This document shows, one piece after another, positions 8,025-17,193 of a stretch of DNA of 64,000 nt. The stretch is from positions 3,038,001-3,102,000 of the forward strand of contig OY969905.1 in NCBI GenBank assembly GCA_963704455.1, written 5' to 3'. The DNA comes from DASTCZ01 sp963704455. GTDB lineage: Bacteria > Acidobacteriota > Terriglobia > Acidiferrales > UBA7541. Position numbers and translations under genes: made by a program. Position 1 is the first letter of the stretch. Every line of letters starts with the position of its first letter. Under the pieces are notes generated by a model. That model did not search any database, had not been told where the DNA came from, and saw only the letters and a program-made list of their open reading frames with translations.

Positions 8025-10847
8025 ATGGCGGAAGTCAGAATGGCTCTCAACAAAGATACGCTGCAGACTGCTGTACAGAATCCCACCGAGGTTCGTCCAA
8101 AGACAGGCCTGGAATTTAATCGCCATTATACCGATGGAAAGATTTCACCATTCGACGCCGTGGAGTGGGAGCCGCGCACCGCGCAGATCGGCAACGAAAA
8201 GGGACAGGTGATTTTCCGGCAGGAAAACGTCGAGACCCCGAGGAGTTGGTCGCAGACCGCGACGAACATCGTCGCGTCAAAGTATTTCCACGGGAGGATC
8301 AATACGCCGGAGCGCGAGACTTCCGTGCGGCAATTGATCGGACGCGTGGTAAACACGATTGTGGGCTGGGGTGAGAAGGGCGGCTACTTCGCGAACACCG
8401 CATCGCGGGACGCGTTCCGCGATGAACTGGCGCACCTGCTCGTCGAGCAAAAGATGGCGTTTAATTCGCCGGTGTGGTTCAACGTGGGCGTGCAGGCGAA
8501 GCCGCAGTGCTCGGCCTGCTTTATCAACTCCGTGCAGGACGACATGTCCTCGATCATGGGGCTGGCGAAGACAGAGGGGATGCTTTTCAAGTGGGGCTCG
8601 GGAACTGGGACGAATTTTTCGTCGCTGCGCGGGAGCAGAGAGACGCTTTCCGGCGGCGGCATCGCGAGCGGGCCGGTGAGTTTCATGAAGGGGTTCGATG
8701 CTTTCGCGGGCGTGATCAAGAGCGGAGGGAAGACGCGGCGCGCGGCGAAGATGGTGATCCTGAACATGGATCACCCGGACATCGTGGAATTCATCGAAAG
8801 CAAGATGAAGGAAGAGCGCAAGGCGCAGGTGCTGATCGAGCAGGGCTACGATCCGGCGATTGACGGCGAAGCGTACTCCTCAATTTTCTTCCAGAACGCG
8901 AACCACTCCGTGCGCGTGACGGACGAATTCATGCGCGCGGTGGAGGAAGACCGCGATTGGTGGACGCGCAACGTGACTGACGGTTCGCCGGCAGGGCAAT
9001 ACCGCGCGAAAGACCTGCTGCACATGGCCGCGGATTCCGCGTGGCACTGCGGCGATCCGGGAATGCAGTACGATTCGACGGTCAACCGCTGGCACACCTG
9101 CAAGAAGACGGCGCGAATCAACGCGTCAAACCCGTGCTCGGAATACATGTTCCTTGACGACACGGCGTGCAACCTGGCGTCACTGAACCTGATGAAGTTC
9201 CTGGGGACAACTGGACAATTTGACGTAGAGGGATTCAAGCACGCGGTGGACGTGACGATTACGGCGCAGGAAATTCTGGTGGACAACGCCAGCTATCCGA
9301 CGGAGAGGATTACACAGAATTCACACGACTTCCGTCCTCTGGGGATTGGCTACGCGAATCTGGGTGCGCTGTTGATGTCACTGGCGCTGCCCTATGACAG
9401 TGACGCGGGACGCGATGTTTGCGGAGCGGTCACCGCGCTGATGACGGGCGAATCGTACGCACAATCCGCGCGCATTGCCGAAAGGCTCGGCCCATTTGCT
9501 GGCTATGAGAAAAACCGCGAGCCGATGCTGGATGTGATCCGTCTGCACCGCGATGCGCTGAGTCCAATCAAGCCGGAAAACGTGCAGCCTTCGCTGCTGA
9601 AGGCCGCGCAAAAGTCGTGGGACGACGCGCTCGACCTGGGTGAGAAGCACGGCTACAAAAATTCGCAGGTCAGCGTGCTCGCCCCGACGGGCACAATCGG
9701 CTTCATGATGGATTGCGACACGACGGGCATCGAGCCGGACCTGGCACTGGTGAAATTCAAGAGGCTGGTGGGCGGCGGCGTAATCAAGATCGTGAACAAC
9801 ACGGTGCCGCAAGCGCTCTCGCGCGCGGGCTACACCCCGGAAGAGGTCGAAAAGATCGTTGCGCACGTGGACAACACGGGAGCGATGGAAGACGCGCCGG
9901 GTTTGAAGCCGGAGCACATCGCGGTGTTTGATTGCTCGCTGGAATCGGCCGTGGGCGGGCGTTCGATTTCGTGGCATGGCCACCTGAAAATGATGGCGGC
10001 GGCCCAGCCGTTCCTTTCCGGCGCGATCAGCAAGACAATCAACATGCCGGAAGAATCCACGATTGATGATGTGATGCAGGCTTACGTAGACGCATGGAAG
10101 CTGGGACTGAAGGCCGTGGCAATCTACCGAAACAATTCGAAGAAGTCGCAACCGCTGGCGGCTGCGGGCGCGAAGAAGGATGAGTCCGCGAAGGCGCAGG
10201 TGCCGTTGCAGGCCGGAGCGCCGCAGCAGCAGGAACTTTTCGCCAACACTCAGCGGGTCAAGCTGCCCGACGAGCGAAAGTCGCTGACGCACAAGTTTTC
10301 GGTGGCCGGGCACGATGGCTACATCATCGTGGGGATGTACGAAGACGGCCGGCCGGGCGAAGTGTTCATCAAGATGGCCAAGGAAGGCTCAACACTTTCC
10401 GGCGTGATGGACGGCTTCGCGCTGGCGATGTCCATCGGATTGCAGTACGGCGTGCCGCTGCGTGCGCTGGTGGATAAGCTTGTGAACACGCGCTTTGAGC
10501 CATCCGGATTCACACGGACGCCCGAAATTCGCATGGCATCTTCTGTGTTGGACTATATCGCCCGGTGGCTGGGCTGGAAATTTATTTCGACGGAGTACAT
10601 CAAGTCGGGAGATCTGGAGCAATCAACGGCCGCTGGCGTCCAGATTGCAGCCACGCCGAAACCCCAAGAGATAGACTATGGCAAGACAAGCGATAAGATG
10701 ATCCTCGACGGGCGCGCGGTTCTGAAGGACGGGCGTAAGGTCGTTTTTGGCGACGCGCCGACGTGCAGCAACTGCGGCATGCTCATGACTCCGAATGGAA
10801 GCTGCTACAAATGCAGCAACTGCGGCGGAACGAGCGGCTGCAGCTAG
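8025..10847 (+). CDS. nrdJ: Vitamin B12-dependent (class II) ribonucleotide reductase
   Basis: 940 residues, the usual size of the long NrdJ form. It reduces ribonucleotides to deoxyribonucleotides in the cytoplasm using adenosylcobalamin to generate a thiyl radical, independent of oxygen. Visible are the N-terminal redox-cysteine motif CSACFINS (162-169), the GSGTGTNFSSLRG loop near 192-204, the active-site NPCSEYMFLDD motif near 366-377, the TGTIGFMMDCDTTGIEP segment and a cysteine-rich C-terminus (about 913-939, CxxC pairs ending GCS) that carries the reducing cysteines or zinc site. The ATG at 8025 has GGAGG six bases upstream. No class I or III reductase is in the window. A strong terminator follows. 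Confidence 0.97.
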   Translation: MAEVRMALNKDTLQTAVQNPTEVRPKTGLEFNRHYTDGKISPFDAVEWEPRTAQIGNEKGQVIFRQENVETPRSWSQTATNIVASKYFHGRINTPERETSVRQLIGRVVNTIVGWGEKGGYFANTASRDAFRDELAHLLVEQKMAFNSPVWFNVGVQAKPQCSACFINSVQDDMSSIMGLAKTEGMLFKWGSGTGTNFSSLRGSRETLSGGGIASGPVSFMKGFDAFAGVIKSGGKTRRAAKMVILNMDHPDIVEFIESKMKEERKAQVLIEQGYDPAIDGEAYSSIFFQNANHSVRVTDEFMRAVEEDRDWWTRNVTDGSPAGQYRAKDLLHMAADSAWHCGDPGMQYDSTVNRWHTCKKTARINASNPCSEYMFLDDTACNLASLNLMKFLGTTGQFDVEGFKHAVDVTITAQEILVDNASYPTERITQNSHDFRPLGIGYANLGALLMSLALPYDSDAGRDVCGAVTALMTGESYAQSARIAERLGPFAGYEKNREPMLDVIRLHRDALSPIKPENVQPSLLKAAQKSWDDALDLGEKHGYKNSQVSVLAPTGTIGFMMDCDTTGIEPDLALVKFKRLVGGGVIKIVNNTVPQALSRAGYTPEEVEKIVAHVDNTGAMEDAPGLKPEHIAVFDCSLESAVGGRSISWHGHLKMMAAAQPFLSGAISKTINMPEESTIDDVMQAYVDAWKLGLKAVAIYRNNSKKSQPLAAAGAKKDESAKAQVPLQAGAPQQQELFANTQRVKLPDERKSLTHKFSVAGHDGYIIVGMYEDGRPGEVFIKMAKEGSTLSGVMDGFALAMSIGLQYGVPLRALVDKLVNTRFEPSGFTRTPEIRMASSVLDYIARWLGWKFISTEYIKSGDLEQSTAAGVQIAATPKPQEIDYGKTSDKMILDGRAVLKDGRKVVFGDAPTCSNCGMLMTPNGSCYKCSNCGGTSGCS

Positions 10848-10874
10848 GACATCGTAATTTAAGTGATTTGAGAC

Positions 10875-10908
10875 GGGGCGCGGCTCACGCTGCGCTCCGA
10901 TTTTTTTT
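10875..10908 (+). terminator. Rho-independent terminator of nrdJ
   Basis: A 10-bp stem GGGGCGCGGC / GCTGCGCTCC (two G-U pairs) with a TCAC loop lies 27 bases after the nrdJ stop and is followed by GA and a run of eight T. Classic intrinsic terminator on the plus strand. Confidence 0.88.
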
Positions 10909-10991
10909 GGTTGAGATTCGGAATCAGAAGCGGGCAGAGCCCCCGAGCTGCAATCCGCGCCCAGCAAACTCAAGATTCAAGCTCTCAAAAC

Positions 10992-11021
10992 AAAAAGGGG
11001 ATCCATGGCGGATCCCCTTTT
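10992..11021. terminator. Perfect inverted repeat, probable bidirectional terminator
   Basis: AAAAGGGGATCC (10993-11004) and GGATCCCCTTTT (11010-11021) form a perfect 12-bp stem around a 5-base loop. A- and T-tracts lie at the stem base, so it could terminate transcripts from either side: residual nrdJ readthrough or glmM on the minus strand. Confidence 0.6.
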
Positions 11022-11298
11022 GCGACACCCCAAGACCCTGCCGGGCAGTAGACGGGCAGGGCCACCCCGGGAAACGATTTCAGTTATCCATACACAAGCA
11101 AACGGTTTGCCACGCCACACAATAGTTTTCTACCGCCGCTAACTGCAAGAAAGTAGAGAGGTTACGCCGATTTTGCGAGCACCTGCACGCGGCGGATCGC
11201 GCGGGCCAATTCCGTTTTTCACAGAGAAAGCGCCGAGTGCCTATGTTTAGCGGTATTTTCAGCGGAAGACTATCTTGGAATTTCGTAGCACCTGGCGG
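11022..11298. other. Intergenic region between nrdJ and glmM
   Basis: No gene found. The region holds one further hairpin, CCCTGCC/GGCAGGG (11036-11061). It also holds one sequence resembling a DnaA box, TTATCCATA near 11084, which stands alone. On the minus strand only very short frames occur. Confidence 0.5.
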
Positions 11299-12642
11299 CT
11301 ACACGCCCACCGAGGCTTGGATCGCGGAGGCAATTGCGGCGGTCCAGCGCTCGACGTCTTCGAGGCGCTCGGCTTCGACCATGACGCGGGCCTTTGGCTC
11401 CGTGCCCGAATAGCGCAGGACGATCCGCCCGGACTCGCCGAGAGCGGTTTCGGCTTCTTTGAGCGCCCGGGCAACCTCGGGAATGGATTCGAGGGGCGGC
11501 TTAGAGCGGACCTTCACGTTGCGAATGGTTTGCGGGAAAACCTTGAGCCCAGCGACGAGTTCATCGAGCGGGCCGCGCAAGGCGACAAGGCTCGCCATCT
11601 TGAGGGCGGTGAGGAGGCCGTCGCCCGTGGTGGCGTCGTCAAGAAAAATGATGTGGCCGGATTGTTCGCCGCCGAGGTTGCAGCCGCCGCGAAGCATCTC
11701 TTCGAGGACGTAGCGATCGCCGACCTGGGCGCGCACGAGGGTAAGCCCCTCCCTTTCGAGAGCACGCTCCAGGCCGAGGTTCGCCATGGTCGTGCTGACG
11801 ACGCGGCTGCACTTGAGATTCCCGGTTGATTTCAAATAGCGCGCGTTGGCGAAGAGGATGCCATCGCCATTCACGAATTTTCCGGAGGAACTGACGAATA
11901 GCGCGCGGTCGGCATCACCATCGAAGGCCACGCCGAGAGCGGCGCGTTCCGCGGCCACGCGCTTTTGCAACGATTCCGGATGCATCGAACCGCACTTTGC
12001 GTTGATGTTGCGGCCGTCGGGCGTGTCATGGATGGCGATGACAGAAGCGCCAAGCGAGCGAAAAAGCTGTGGGCCCAGTTTGTAAGCGGCCCCATTCGCG
12101 CAATCAATCACAATTTTCATTCCGGCAAGCTTCGCGCCGGGAAGAACGCGCCCGCGCAGAAATTCCAAGTATTCCTCATCGAGCGAGCGATCGGCTTCCA
12201 GCCATTCTGCTTTGGCGGGCTCGATTCTTCCGTCGAAAATCTCGGCCTCGAGCTGCTCTTCTATTTCGTCGGGGAACTTCATACCTTCGGAAGAAAAAAG
12301 TTTCACACCGTTATCGTGATAAGGGTTGTGTGACGCGGAGATTACCGCGCCCGCGGAAAACTTTCTGCGGCGCACAAGGCACGCGACTCCCGGCGTGGTA
12401 ATGATGCCCGCGGATGCAGTGGCGACCCCCGCGGAGGCGAGGCCGGCGGCGAGTTCACCGGCAATGTGCGGGCCGGATTCGCGCGTGTCCATTCCAATTA
12501 ACACCGGGCCCTGCAAAGCTCCTGCGTTCGGGCGAAGATACTGGCCAAGCGCGCGACCGGCGCGAAAGAGCGTGGCGTCGTCCAGCGGGAATACGCCGGG
12601 GACACCACGGATGCCGTCGGTGCCGAAAAGTTGTTTGGCCAT
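11299..12642 (-). CDS. glmM: Phosphoglucosamine mutase
   Basis: 447 residues, normal for GlmM. It converts glucosamine-6-phosphate to glucosamine-1-phosphate in the cytoplasm, on the way to UDP-GlcNAc for peptidoglycan and lipopolysaccharide. The start FGTDGIRG (residues 6-13), the phosphoserine loop ISASHNPYHDNG (catalytic Ser103), the metal loop DGDADR (241-246), the sugar-binding GGEQSGH and the phosphate-binding RYSGTEPKARVMVE near the C-terminus are all present. The DGIRG pattern with GGEQSGH distinguishes GlmM from phosphomannomutases. It is transcribed singly toward nrdJ. Confidence 0.97.
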   Translation of the reverse strand: MAKQLFGTDGIRGVPGVFPLDDATLFRAGRALGQYLRPNAGALQGPVLIGMDTRESGPHIAGELAAGLASAGVATASAGIITTPGVACLVRRRKFSAGAVISASHNPYHDNGVKLFSSEGMKFPDEIEEQLEAEIFDGRIEPAKAEWLEADRSLDEEYLEFLRGRVLPGAKLAGMKIVIDCANGAAYKLGPQLFRSLGASVIAIHDTPDGRNINAKCGSMHPESLQKRVAAERAALGVAFDGDADRALFVSSSGKFVNGDGILFANARYLKSTGNLKCSRVVSTTMANLGLERALEREGLTLVRAQVGDRYVLEEMLRGGCNLGGEQSGHIIFLDDATTGDGLLTALKMASLVALRGPLDELVAGLKVFPQTIRNVKVRSKPPLESIPEVARALKEAETALGESGRIVLRYSGTEPKARVMVEAERLEDVERWTAAIASAIQASVGV

Positions 12643-12778
12643 GCGAGAAGTGCGCTCGTGATGCTGACGAGTCAGTCTAGCATACGAGCTGGAGCACTTA
12701 CCGGCACACCGAGTGCCAGTGAAACCTATCGTGCAATTCCAGGACTAGAAGAAACTGTTTGGAGTAGAAAGAGTTGAG

Positions 12779-13267
12779 TTAGTGGGATCGCGCAGGGGCG
12801 GAAGGCAGTGACCGGACATAGTGAACGAGGCTCCAGATTTCATTGCTGCTGTGTGCGGTTGCAAATGCGGGCATGCCGGAGAGACGAATGCCGCCGCGGA
12901 TAACCACGAATAACTCGGCATTGCTGTACTGCTGCACATCGCCCGACGCGAGCGATAGCGTGGGCGGGTAAAAAGAATTTCCGAGCGGCGTGGGCGTGCG
13001 GCCGTCGTAGCCGTGGCAGCCGGCGCAGAGCGAGCCGTAGAGGACGTGGCCATCGGACTGATTGTCCTTGGTGTCCGGCGTCTCGGGCGGAAGCGGCTGC
13101 TGCGCAGAGCGCGCGATCAGGCGGTGTTTGGCCTGTGTGGCGAGGTAAGTCTCCACCCGGTTTGGCTGGGCAAGCGCGCTGATGTCAAAGTGTGTGAAGG
13201 CGAAATATCCTCCGATGCAGATGGCCACGATTACCAGGAAAATAATGGAAAGGATTCGTCGGAGCAT
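12779..13267 (-). CDS. Membrane-anchored monohaem cytochrome c
   Basis: 162 residues. An N-terminal hydrophobic segment (LSIIFLVIVAICIGGYFAF, about 6-24) anchors the protein or acts as a signal. The haem c site is CAGCH (Cys81, Cys84, His85) and a probable distal methionine ligand lies in RLSGMPAF near residue 132. The domain is of the class I / cytochrome c-mono type that passes electrons in the periplasm. No oxidase or dehydrogenase gene is adjacent, so its partner is unknown. Confidence 0.88.
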   Translation of the reverse strand: MLRRILSIIFLVIVAICIGGYFAFTHFDISALAQPNRVETYLATQAKHRLIARSAQQPLPPETPDTKDNQSDGHVLYGSLCAGCHGYDGRTPTPLGNSFYPPTLSLASGDVQQYSNAELFVVIRGGIRLSGMPAFATAHSSNEIWSLVHYVRSLPSAPARSH

Positions 13268-13349
13268 CAGGCAGTAACCTCATTTTCAGAACCTCATGTT
13301 GTTACGCAAATCGAAACAAATCACGATACGCACAAAACGAGCATCGTGC

Positions 13350-14039
13350 CTAAATCTTATTGCGGAGCCGCGCCACCAGCGCGGGCAGATCCTCCGATTC
13401 CTGAAACATGCGGATGGCGGCGATGCCCGCCGAGCCCGCAGCAAAACAGTCCGCGGCATTTTCTTCGTTCACGCCGCCAATGGCAAGCACGGGAATCGTC
13501 AGATTGCGAGACACCTCGGCCAGCCTGCTTATTCCCTGCGGAGCGCCCAACGCGGCCTTCGACGGCGTGGCAAATACGGGGCCGAAGAAAACATAATCGG
13601 CGCCGTCGCGTTCGGCCGCGCGCGCGGCATCAAGCGAATGGCAGGAAGCGCCAATCAGAAAGTCCTTTGGTATGACGCCTGCTACACGCACGGCGTTAAC
13701 CGTGGCGATGGGAATGGATTGCTCGCCAAGATGAACTCCGGCGGCTCCTGCGGCGAGCGCGATATCCAGCCGGTCGTTTATGAGGATGCGGACGAATTCG
13801 CGCGCGGGTGATGTGAATTTTGCTGCTTCGCCAACGGCAAATTGGGCGAATGCCAGCAATTCGCGCGCGGCCAAATCCTTTTCGCGGATTTGAATCCAAT
13901 CCACTCCCGCATGTGCCGCACTTGCAATGGTGCCGGCCAGGGCCGCGCTGAGGTCTATAAACGCTTTCGCGGAATTCGCCAGCGCGCGGCGATCCGTCAC
14001 ATAGCAAAGAAGGGGAGTTTCGTTGGGCGTGCGACGCAT
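13350..14039 (-). CDS. thiE: Thiamine-phosphate synthase
   Basis: 229 residues, the usual length. It joins the thiazole phosphate and the pyrimidine diphosphate to make thiamine phosphate. Diagnostic stretches are LLCYVTDRR near the start, VDWIQIREKDLAARELL (pyrophosphate-site region, about 68-84), the INDRLDIALAAGAAGVHLGEQ segment, GADYVFFGPVFATPSKAA and AIGGVNEENA (phosphate loop). The TIM-barrel pattern is complete. It lies 9 bases after the small membrane protein gene at 14049. I see no TPP riboswitch in the short upstream gap; any would have to lie further upstream. Confidence 0.95.
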   Translation of the reverse strand: MRRTPNETPLLCYVTDRRALANSAKAFIDLSAALAGTIASAAHAGVDWIQIREKDLAARELLAFAQFAVGEAAKFTSPAREFVRILINDRLDIALAAGAAGVHLGEQSIPIATVNAVRVAGVIPKDFLIGASCHSLDAARAAERDGADYVFFGPVFATPSKAALGAPQGISRLAEVSRNLTIPVLAIGGVNEENAADCFAAGSAGIAAIRMFQESEDLPALVARLRNKI

Positions 14040-14048
14040 CGCGCGGCT

Positions 14049-14285
14049 TTAATGCCCGGCTGGCGGAACGGGGCGGCGAAGAAGTGTGATGGCCACAATG
14101 ATGTCCAGAACTCCGAGGCCGGAAACCACGCCGCGCATCGCAGGATGCAGCATGATGTGAATCAGGTCGGGATAGTGGTCCAGAAAATAGTTGTGCTCCC
14201 AATAGCGGAACCACGGCAGGGCGATCAGGCCCAGTCCCAACTCCATCAGAATCAACACCACGAGTACGCGAAGGAGACGATCCAT
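14049..14285 (-). CDS. Small two-helix membrane protein, unknown function
   Basis: 78 residues with two hydrophobic segments (about 5-25 and 52-70) separated by a histidine-containing loop (YWEHNYFLDHYPDLIHIMLHP). No family recognised with confidence. It sits between the large TPR gene (24 bases upstream) and thiE (9 bases downstream), all on the minus strand, so it is likely co-transcribed with them. Confidence 0.65.
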   Translation of the reverse strand: MDRLLRVLVVLILMELGLGLIALPWFRYWEHNYFLDHYPDLIHIMLHPAMRGVVSGLGVLDIIVAITLLRRPVPPAGH

Positions 14286-14309
14286 TTTTGTGGGGCTAGT
14301 GCTCGATAA

Positions 14310-16955
14310 TCATCGGTGCCGGAGCGAGCCGATGCGTTCGGAGATGTCGCGGTAATCTATGTTCATTGCGTAGACCTGTTGGTAGCTCTTCAGGGCCGCA
14401 TCCGACTGGCCCGCTAATTCCTGCGCCACTCCAAGGTCATAGACTAACGCGAGGACAGCGTCCTGATCGAGGCCGGGCGTCTTCAATGCGCGCTCATACC
14501 AGAACGAAGCGATCTCCGGCTGGCCCTTATCTATAAATGCCAGCGCAAGCAGCGTACAACACTGCATGGCGTAACGGAAGTCCCTGCCGCGGTCGTGCGC
14601 CTGAATCACTTTCTGAAATTCGCTGATGGCCTCTTCGAGCAAGCCCATTTCCCGGTAGGCGATGCCCAGGTTGTAATGCGTTTCGGGGTCCTCGTCCGTT
14701 TGAAGCTCGTCGAGTTCCTTGCGGAATTCGTCAAAAATCTCGCCGAGCGGCCCGCCGGGATCGGATGGTAGGCTGGTCTGTGAAGCGGGCGGAACGGATG
14801 CGCGCGCGGAACCGTTGGAGGAACCCGAAGGCCCAGCGAGCGCATCGCCATCGAACGCGGCGTCCAGTTCGGCAGTCAAATCGCCAAGGGGGCCCTGGCT
14901 ATCAGGGATTGCATGAGCCGGGGGCCGGATCGGCGAAACACTCGCGGGGCCCGCGGCCGGGGATGATTCCTCGACAAGTTCCAACTCGTATTCACCGGAT
15001 TCGGGAGATTCGGGAGCGGCGTGGGGCGGCGGGCGCAGGGGCTGTGGCGGGGCCGCGTGCAACTCGGGCTCGGGCGCATCTCCAACAACAAATGGAGCTG
15101 ACTCTGATTCAACAAGTTCGGGTTCTTCCTCGAGAACAATTTCGGCGGGGGCTTCATGCTCCGCGCCGGGCTTCAACGCTCGCTCGGATATGGCGGCCCA
15201 TTCATCCGATAGATCCACTTCGTGTACGGAGGATTCGGTGGAAACCGAGTCAGGCGATTCGGGATCGTTGGACGCGACGCCGACTTCCTCAGCGATCTCA
15301 CCTTCATCCGGAGCAGCGAGGGTAATCTCCTCGTCAGCCGAAGGAATTTGAAATTCAGCCGGCGGTTCCGGCGCCGCCGGTGGCGGGGGGGGAGCGGGCG
15401 GCTCGGGTTCGAGCGCCGCCGCGCGCTGGAAGCGGCGGTGCAACTCCGCGAAGCGATCGGCATTTGCCGTATCTTCACACTCGGTGTAAATCTGCGCGAG
15501 TTTTTCAGCGAGTTCCGCGGTGCGCTTGCTCTGGCCCGCGCCGAGATACAAATCGAGCAGTTTTTCAAGGGCTGGCGTGTAACGCGGCGCGCGTTCGAGG
15601 ATGGATTCGAGCAGGTCAATCGCCTTCTGCGAGAGTCCATAACTCGAGAATAGATCCACATCGGTGAGCGCCACGGTTACGAAATGCTGTGTTTCCTCGT
15701 CGAGCGGCGGCTCTTCAAATTTCTTCGCCGTGGGAACCTCCTCGGCCATTGGGGGGATGGCTTCGGAGTGTTCGACAGGTTGCATCCCAAGGCGCGAGCG
15801 AACCGCTTCCAGGTTCCGGCGAAGCGTCTCGTCCTCGGGCGCGCGTTCGAGGAGCTGCTCGTAGATTTCACGCGCTCGCTCCAGGTTTCCACCGGCAGCA
15901 GCGGCCTGGGCGAGATGCGCGAGCGCCTCCGGCAGGTGGAACGCATCATTCGCGTGGGTGTAAAGCTCGACGAGCCATTCGAGGGGTTCGAGACGCCCGG
16001 GCAATTTCGCAGCCGCGGCTTGCATCATTTTCGCGAGCGCTTCTGTCTCTCCGCTTTCGGCCATCGAGTGGCGGAAGCGATTCAAAAGATCCAGCGCGGC
16101 ATCGCCCTGGCCGCTCTCGAGCATGGACATCGCGGCTTTGCGGGCATGCGCGTATTTTTTGGGGTCGCGCGCCAGCACACGCAGGCTCAGCTCGGATGCA
16201 CGATCCGGCTGGCCATCCTGAAGGTAAAGATCCATTAGAAATTCGGAAGTGTCGTCACCATTATCCAAATCCGGCAGCAATTCGAGGAGCTTTGCCGCCT
16301 CGGCGTGCTTTCCGGCGGCGGACAAAACGCGCGCCTTGAGCAGGCGGGCCGCTGCATTCTGAGGCGCGAGTTCGAGCGCGCGGGTGATTAACTTTCCCGC
16401 TTCATCATGTTCATGAAGCGCGAGATGGCGCTCGGCGCAGACGAGGAATGTTTGCGCGGCGTCATCTTTCTGACCCATGGCAAGCTGGACTTCGGCGAGA
16501 CGCATCTGCACGCGGAGGTTATCCGGCTCGGCTTCGAGCAGCTTGCGAAGAAGCGCGGAGGCCGGTTCGCGGCGCCCCGCCTTGATGTGCGATTCGGCGA
16601 GCTGAAGGAGAAGCGGCCGCGCCTCGCTCATGACGCCCTGCTGGATGTAAAGCTCGGCGAGCCGCTCGAGCGGCTTCATTTCCTCGGGCGCGAGCTTGGC
16701 AATTTTTTTGTAGATGGCGATGGCTTTGGTGAGGAAGCCATCGCGAATGAAATGTTGCGCGAGCCGTTCGAAATATTCGATGGCCTGGAAAGTTTCGCCC
16801 TTGCGGACGTAGAGGTCACCGATGGTCATCAGCGTGACCTGATCGGAAGGCTCATGCTTCAGGATTTGCTGGTATTCAGCGATGGCCTGCGCGATGCGGG
16901 CTTGCGCGAGATGCTTCTGCGCGGCTTCGACGTGTTTGACCTTGCCATAGCCCAT
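14310..16955 (-). CDS. Large tetratricopeptide-repeat protein
   Basis: 881 residues with no signal peptide. The N-terminal two thirds (about 10-500) are degenerate TPR helices, for instance AIAEYQQILKHEPSDQVTLMTIGDLYVRKG split over successive 34-residue units. A central acidic, Pro/Ala/Glu-rich linker of roughly 200 residues (about 510-740) is probably disordered. A further TPR block closes the protein (YNLGIAYREMGLLEEAISEFQKVIQ at about 760-785). Such proteins scaffold complexes, and similar long TPR proteins are often linked to type IV pili or gliding in deltaproteobacteria and acidobacteria. Here no such genes are adjacent, so the partner is unknown. A promoter candidate and a structured 5' leader lie upstream. 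Confidence 0.88.
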   Translation of the reverse strand: MGYGKVKHVEAAQKHLAQARIAQAIAEYQQILKHEPSDQVTLMTIGDLYVRKGETFQAIEYFERLAQHFIRDGFLTKAIAIYKKIAKLAPEEMKPLERLAELYIQQGVMSEARPLLLQLAESHIKAGRREPASALLRKLLEAEPDNLRVQMRLAEVQLAMGQKDDAAQTFLVCAERHLALHEHDEAGKLITRALELAPQNAAARLLKARVLSAAGKHAEAAKLLELLPDLDNGDDTSEFLMDLYLQDGQPDRASELSLRVLARDPKKYAHARKAAMSMLESGQGDAALDLLNRFRHSMAESGETEALAKMMQAAAAKLPGRLEPLEWLVELYTHANDAFHLPEALAHLAQAAAAGGNLERAREIYEQLLERAPEDETLRRNLEAVRSRLGMQPVEHSEAIPPMAEEVPTAKKFEEPPLDEETQHFVTVALTDVDLFSSYGLSQKAIDLLESILERAPRYTPALEKLLDLYLGAGQSKRTAELAEKLAQIYTECEDTANADRFAELHRRFQRAAALEPEPPAPPPPPAAPEPPAEFQIPSADEEITLAAPDEGEIAEEVGVASNDPESPDSVSTESSVHEVDLSDEWAAISERALKPGAEHEAPAEIVLEEEPELVESESAPFVVGDAPEPELHAAPPQPLRPPPHAAPESPESGEYELELVEESSPAAGPASVSPIRPPAHAIPDSQGPLGDLTAELDAAFDGDALAGPSGSSNGSARASVPPASQTSLPSDPGGPLGEIFDEFRKELDELQTDEDPETHYNLGIAYREMGLLEEAISEFQKVIQAHDRGRDFRYAMQCCTLLALAFIDKGQPEIASFWYERALKTPGLDQDAVLALVYDLGVAQELAGQSDAALKSYQQVYAMNIDYRDISERIGSLRHR

Positions 16956-17108
16956 CGGCGGCGTTCTTCCCGACTTTCTGAGAGGCCTGCCTGCCGCGAG
17001 GAAAAATTACCTGTCGGCACGCGGGGCGGCTCGCCGAGCACTCGGCGACCGCGATGGACTGCCCCGTCCCGCTAATTCGGAGCGGACAGCCCACGAGGAT
17101 CAAAATTT

Positions 17109-17137
17109 ACGCTAGCACGGGGGCGGGGGGTGGTCAA
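17109..17137 (-). promoter_or_regulatory. Candidate promoter of the TPR gene
   Basis: On the minus strand TTGACC (-35, plus-strand 17132-17137) is followed after 17 bases by TAGCGT (17109-17114). It would yield a leader of about 145 nt before the ATG at 16955 that contains clear stems, such as TCGCCGAG-CA-CTCGGCGA and GTCCGCT/AGCGGGAC. Moderate -35, weak -10. Confidence 0.35.
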
Positions 17138-17193
17138 CGAATCGTGCAAGGGGACGCTGCGTGGCAGTAATCGGTGTCCATGAGGGCAACCGC

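Noticed and set aside
7554..8126. Minus-strand frames of 190 and 155 residues before nrdJ
   Set aside because: No recognisable domain, overlap the structured leader, and low-complexity; more likely non-coding.
10059..10072. 14-base CCACGATTGATGAT shared with the nrdJ promoter spacer (7648)
   Set aside because: One copy is inside the nrdJ coding sequence; coincidence is sufficient.
10932..10947. 16-base repeat GGGCAGAGCCCCCGAG also at 57453
   Set aside because: In GC-rich DNA of this length one such match is likely by chance, and no further copy was noticed.
11083..11095. DnaA box (TTATCCATA)
   Set aside because: Single, one mismatch from consensus, no cluster or AT-rich region.
11150..11230. 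Short minus-strand peptide ending like a ribosomal-protein tail (ELARAIRRVQVLAKSA)
   Set aside because: Preceded by an in-frame TGA and too short to support a gene or a pseudogene.
14286..14309. TPP riboswitch controlling thiE
   Set aside because: The upstream gap is only 24 bases and the preceding gene is a long TPR gene; no thi-box seen.
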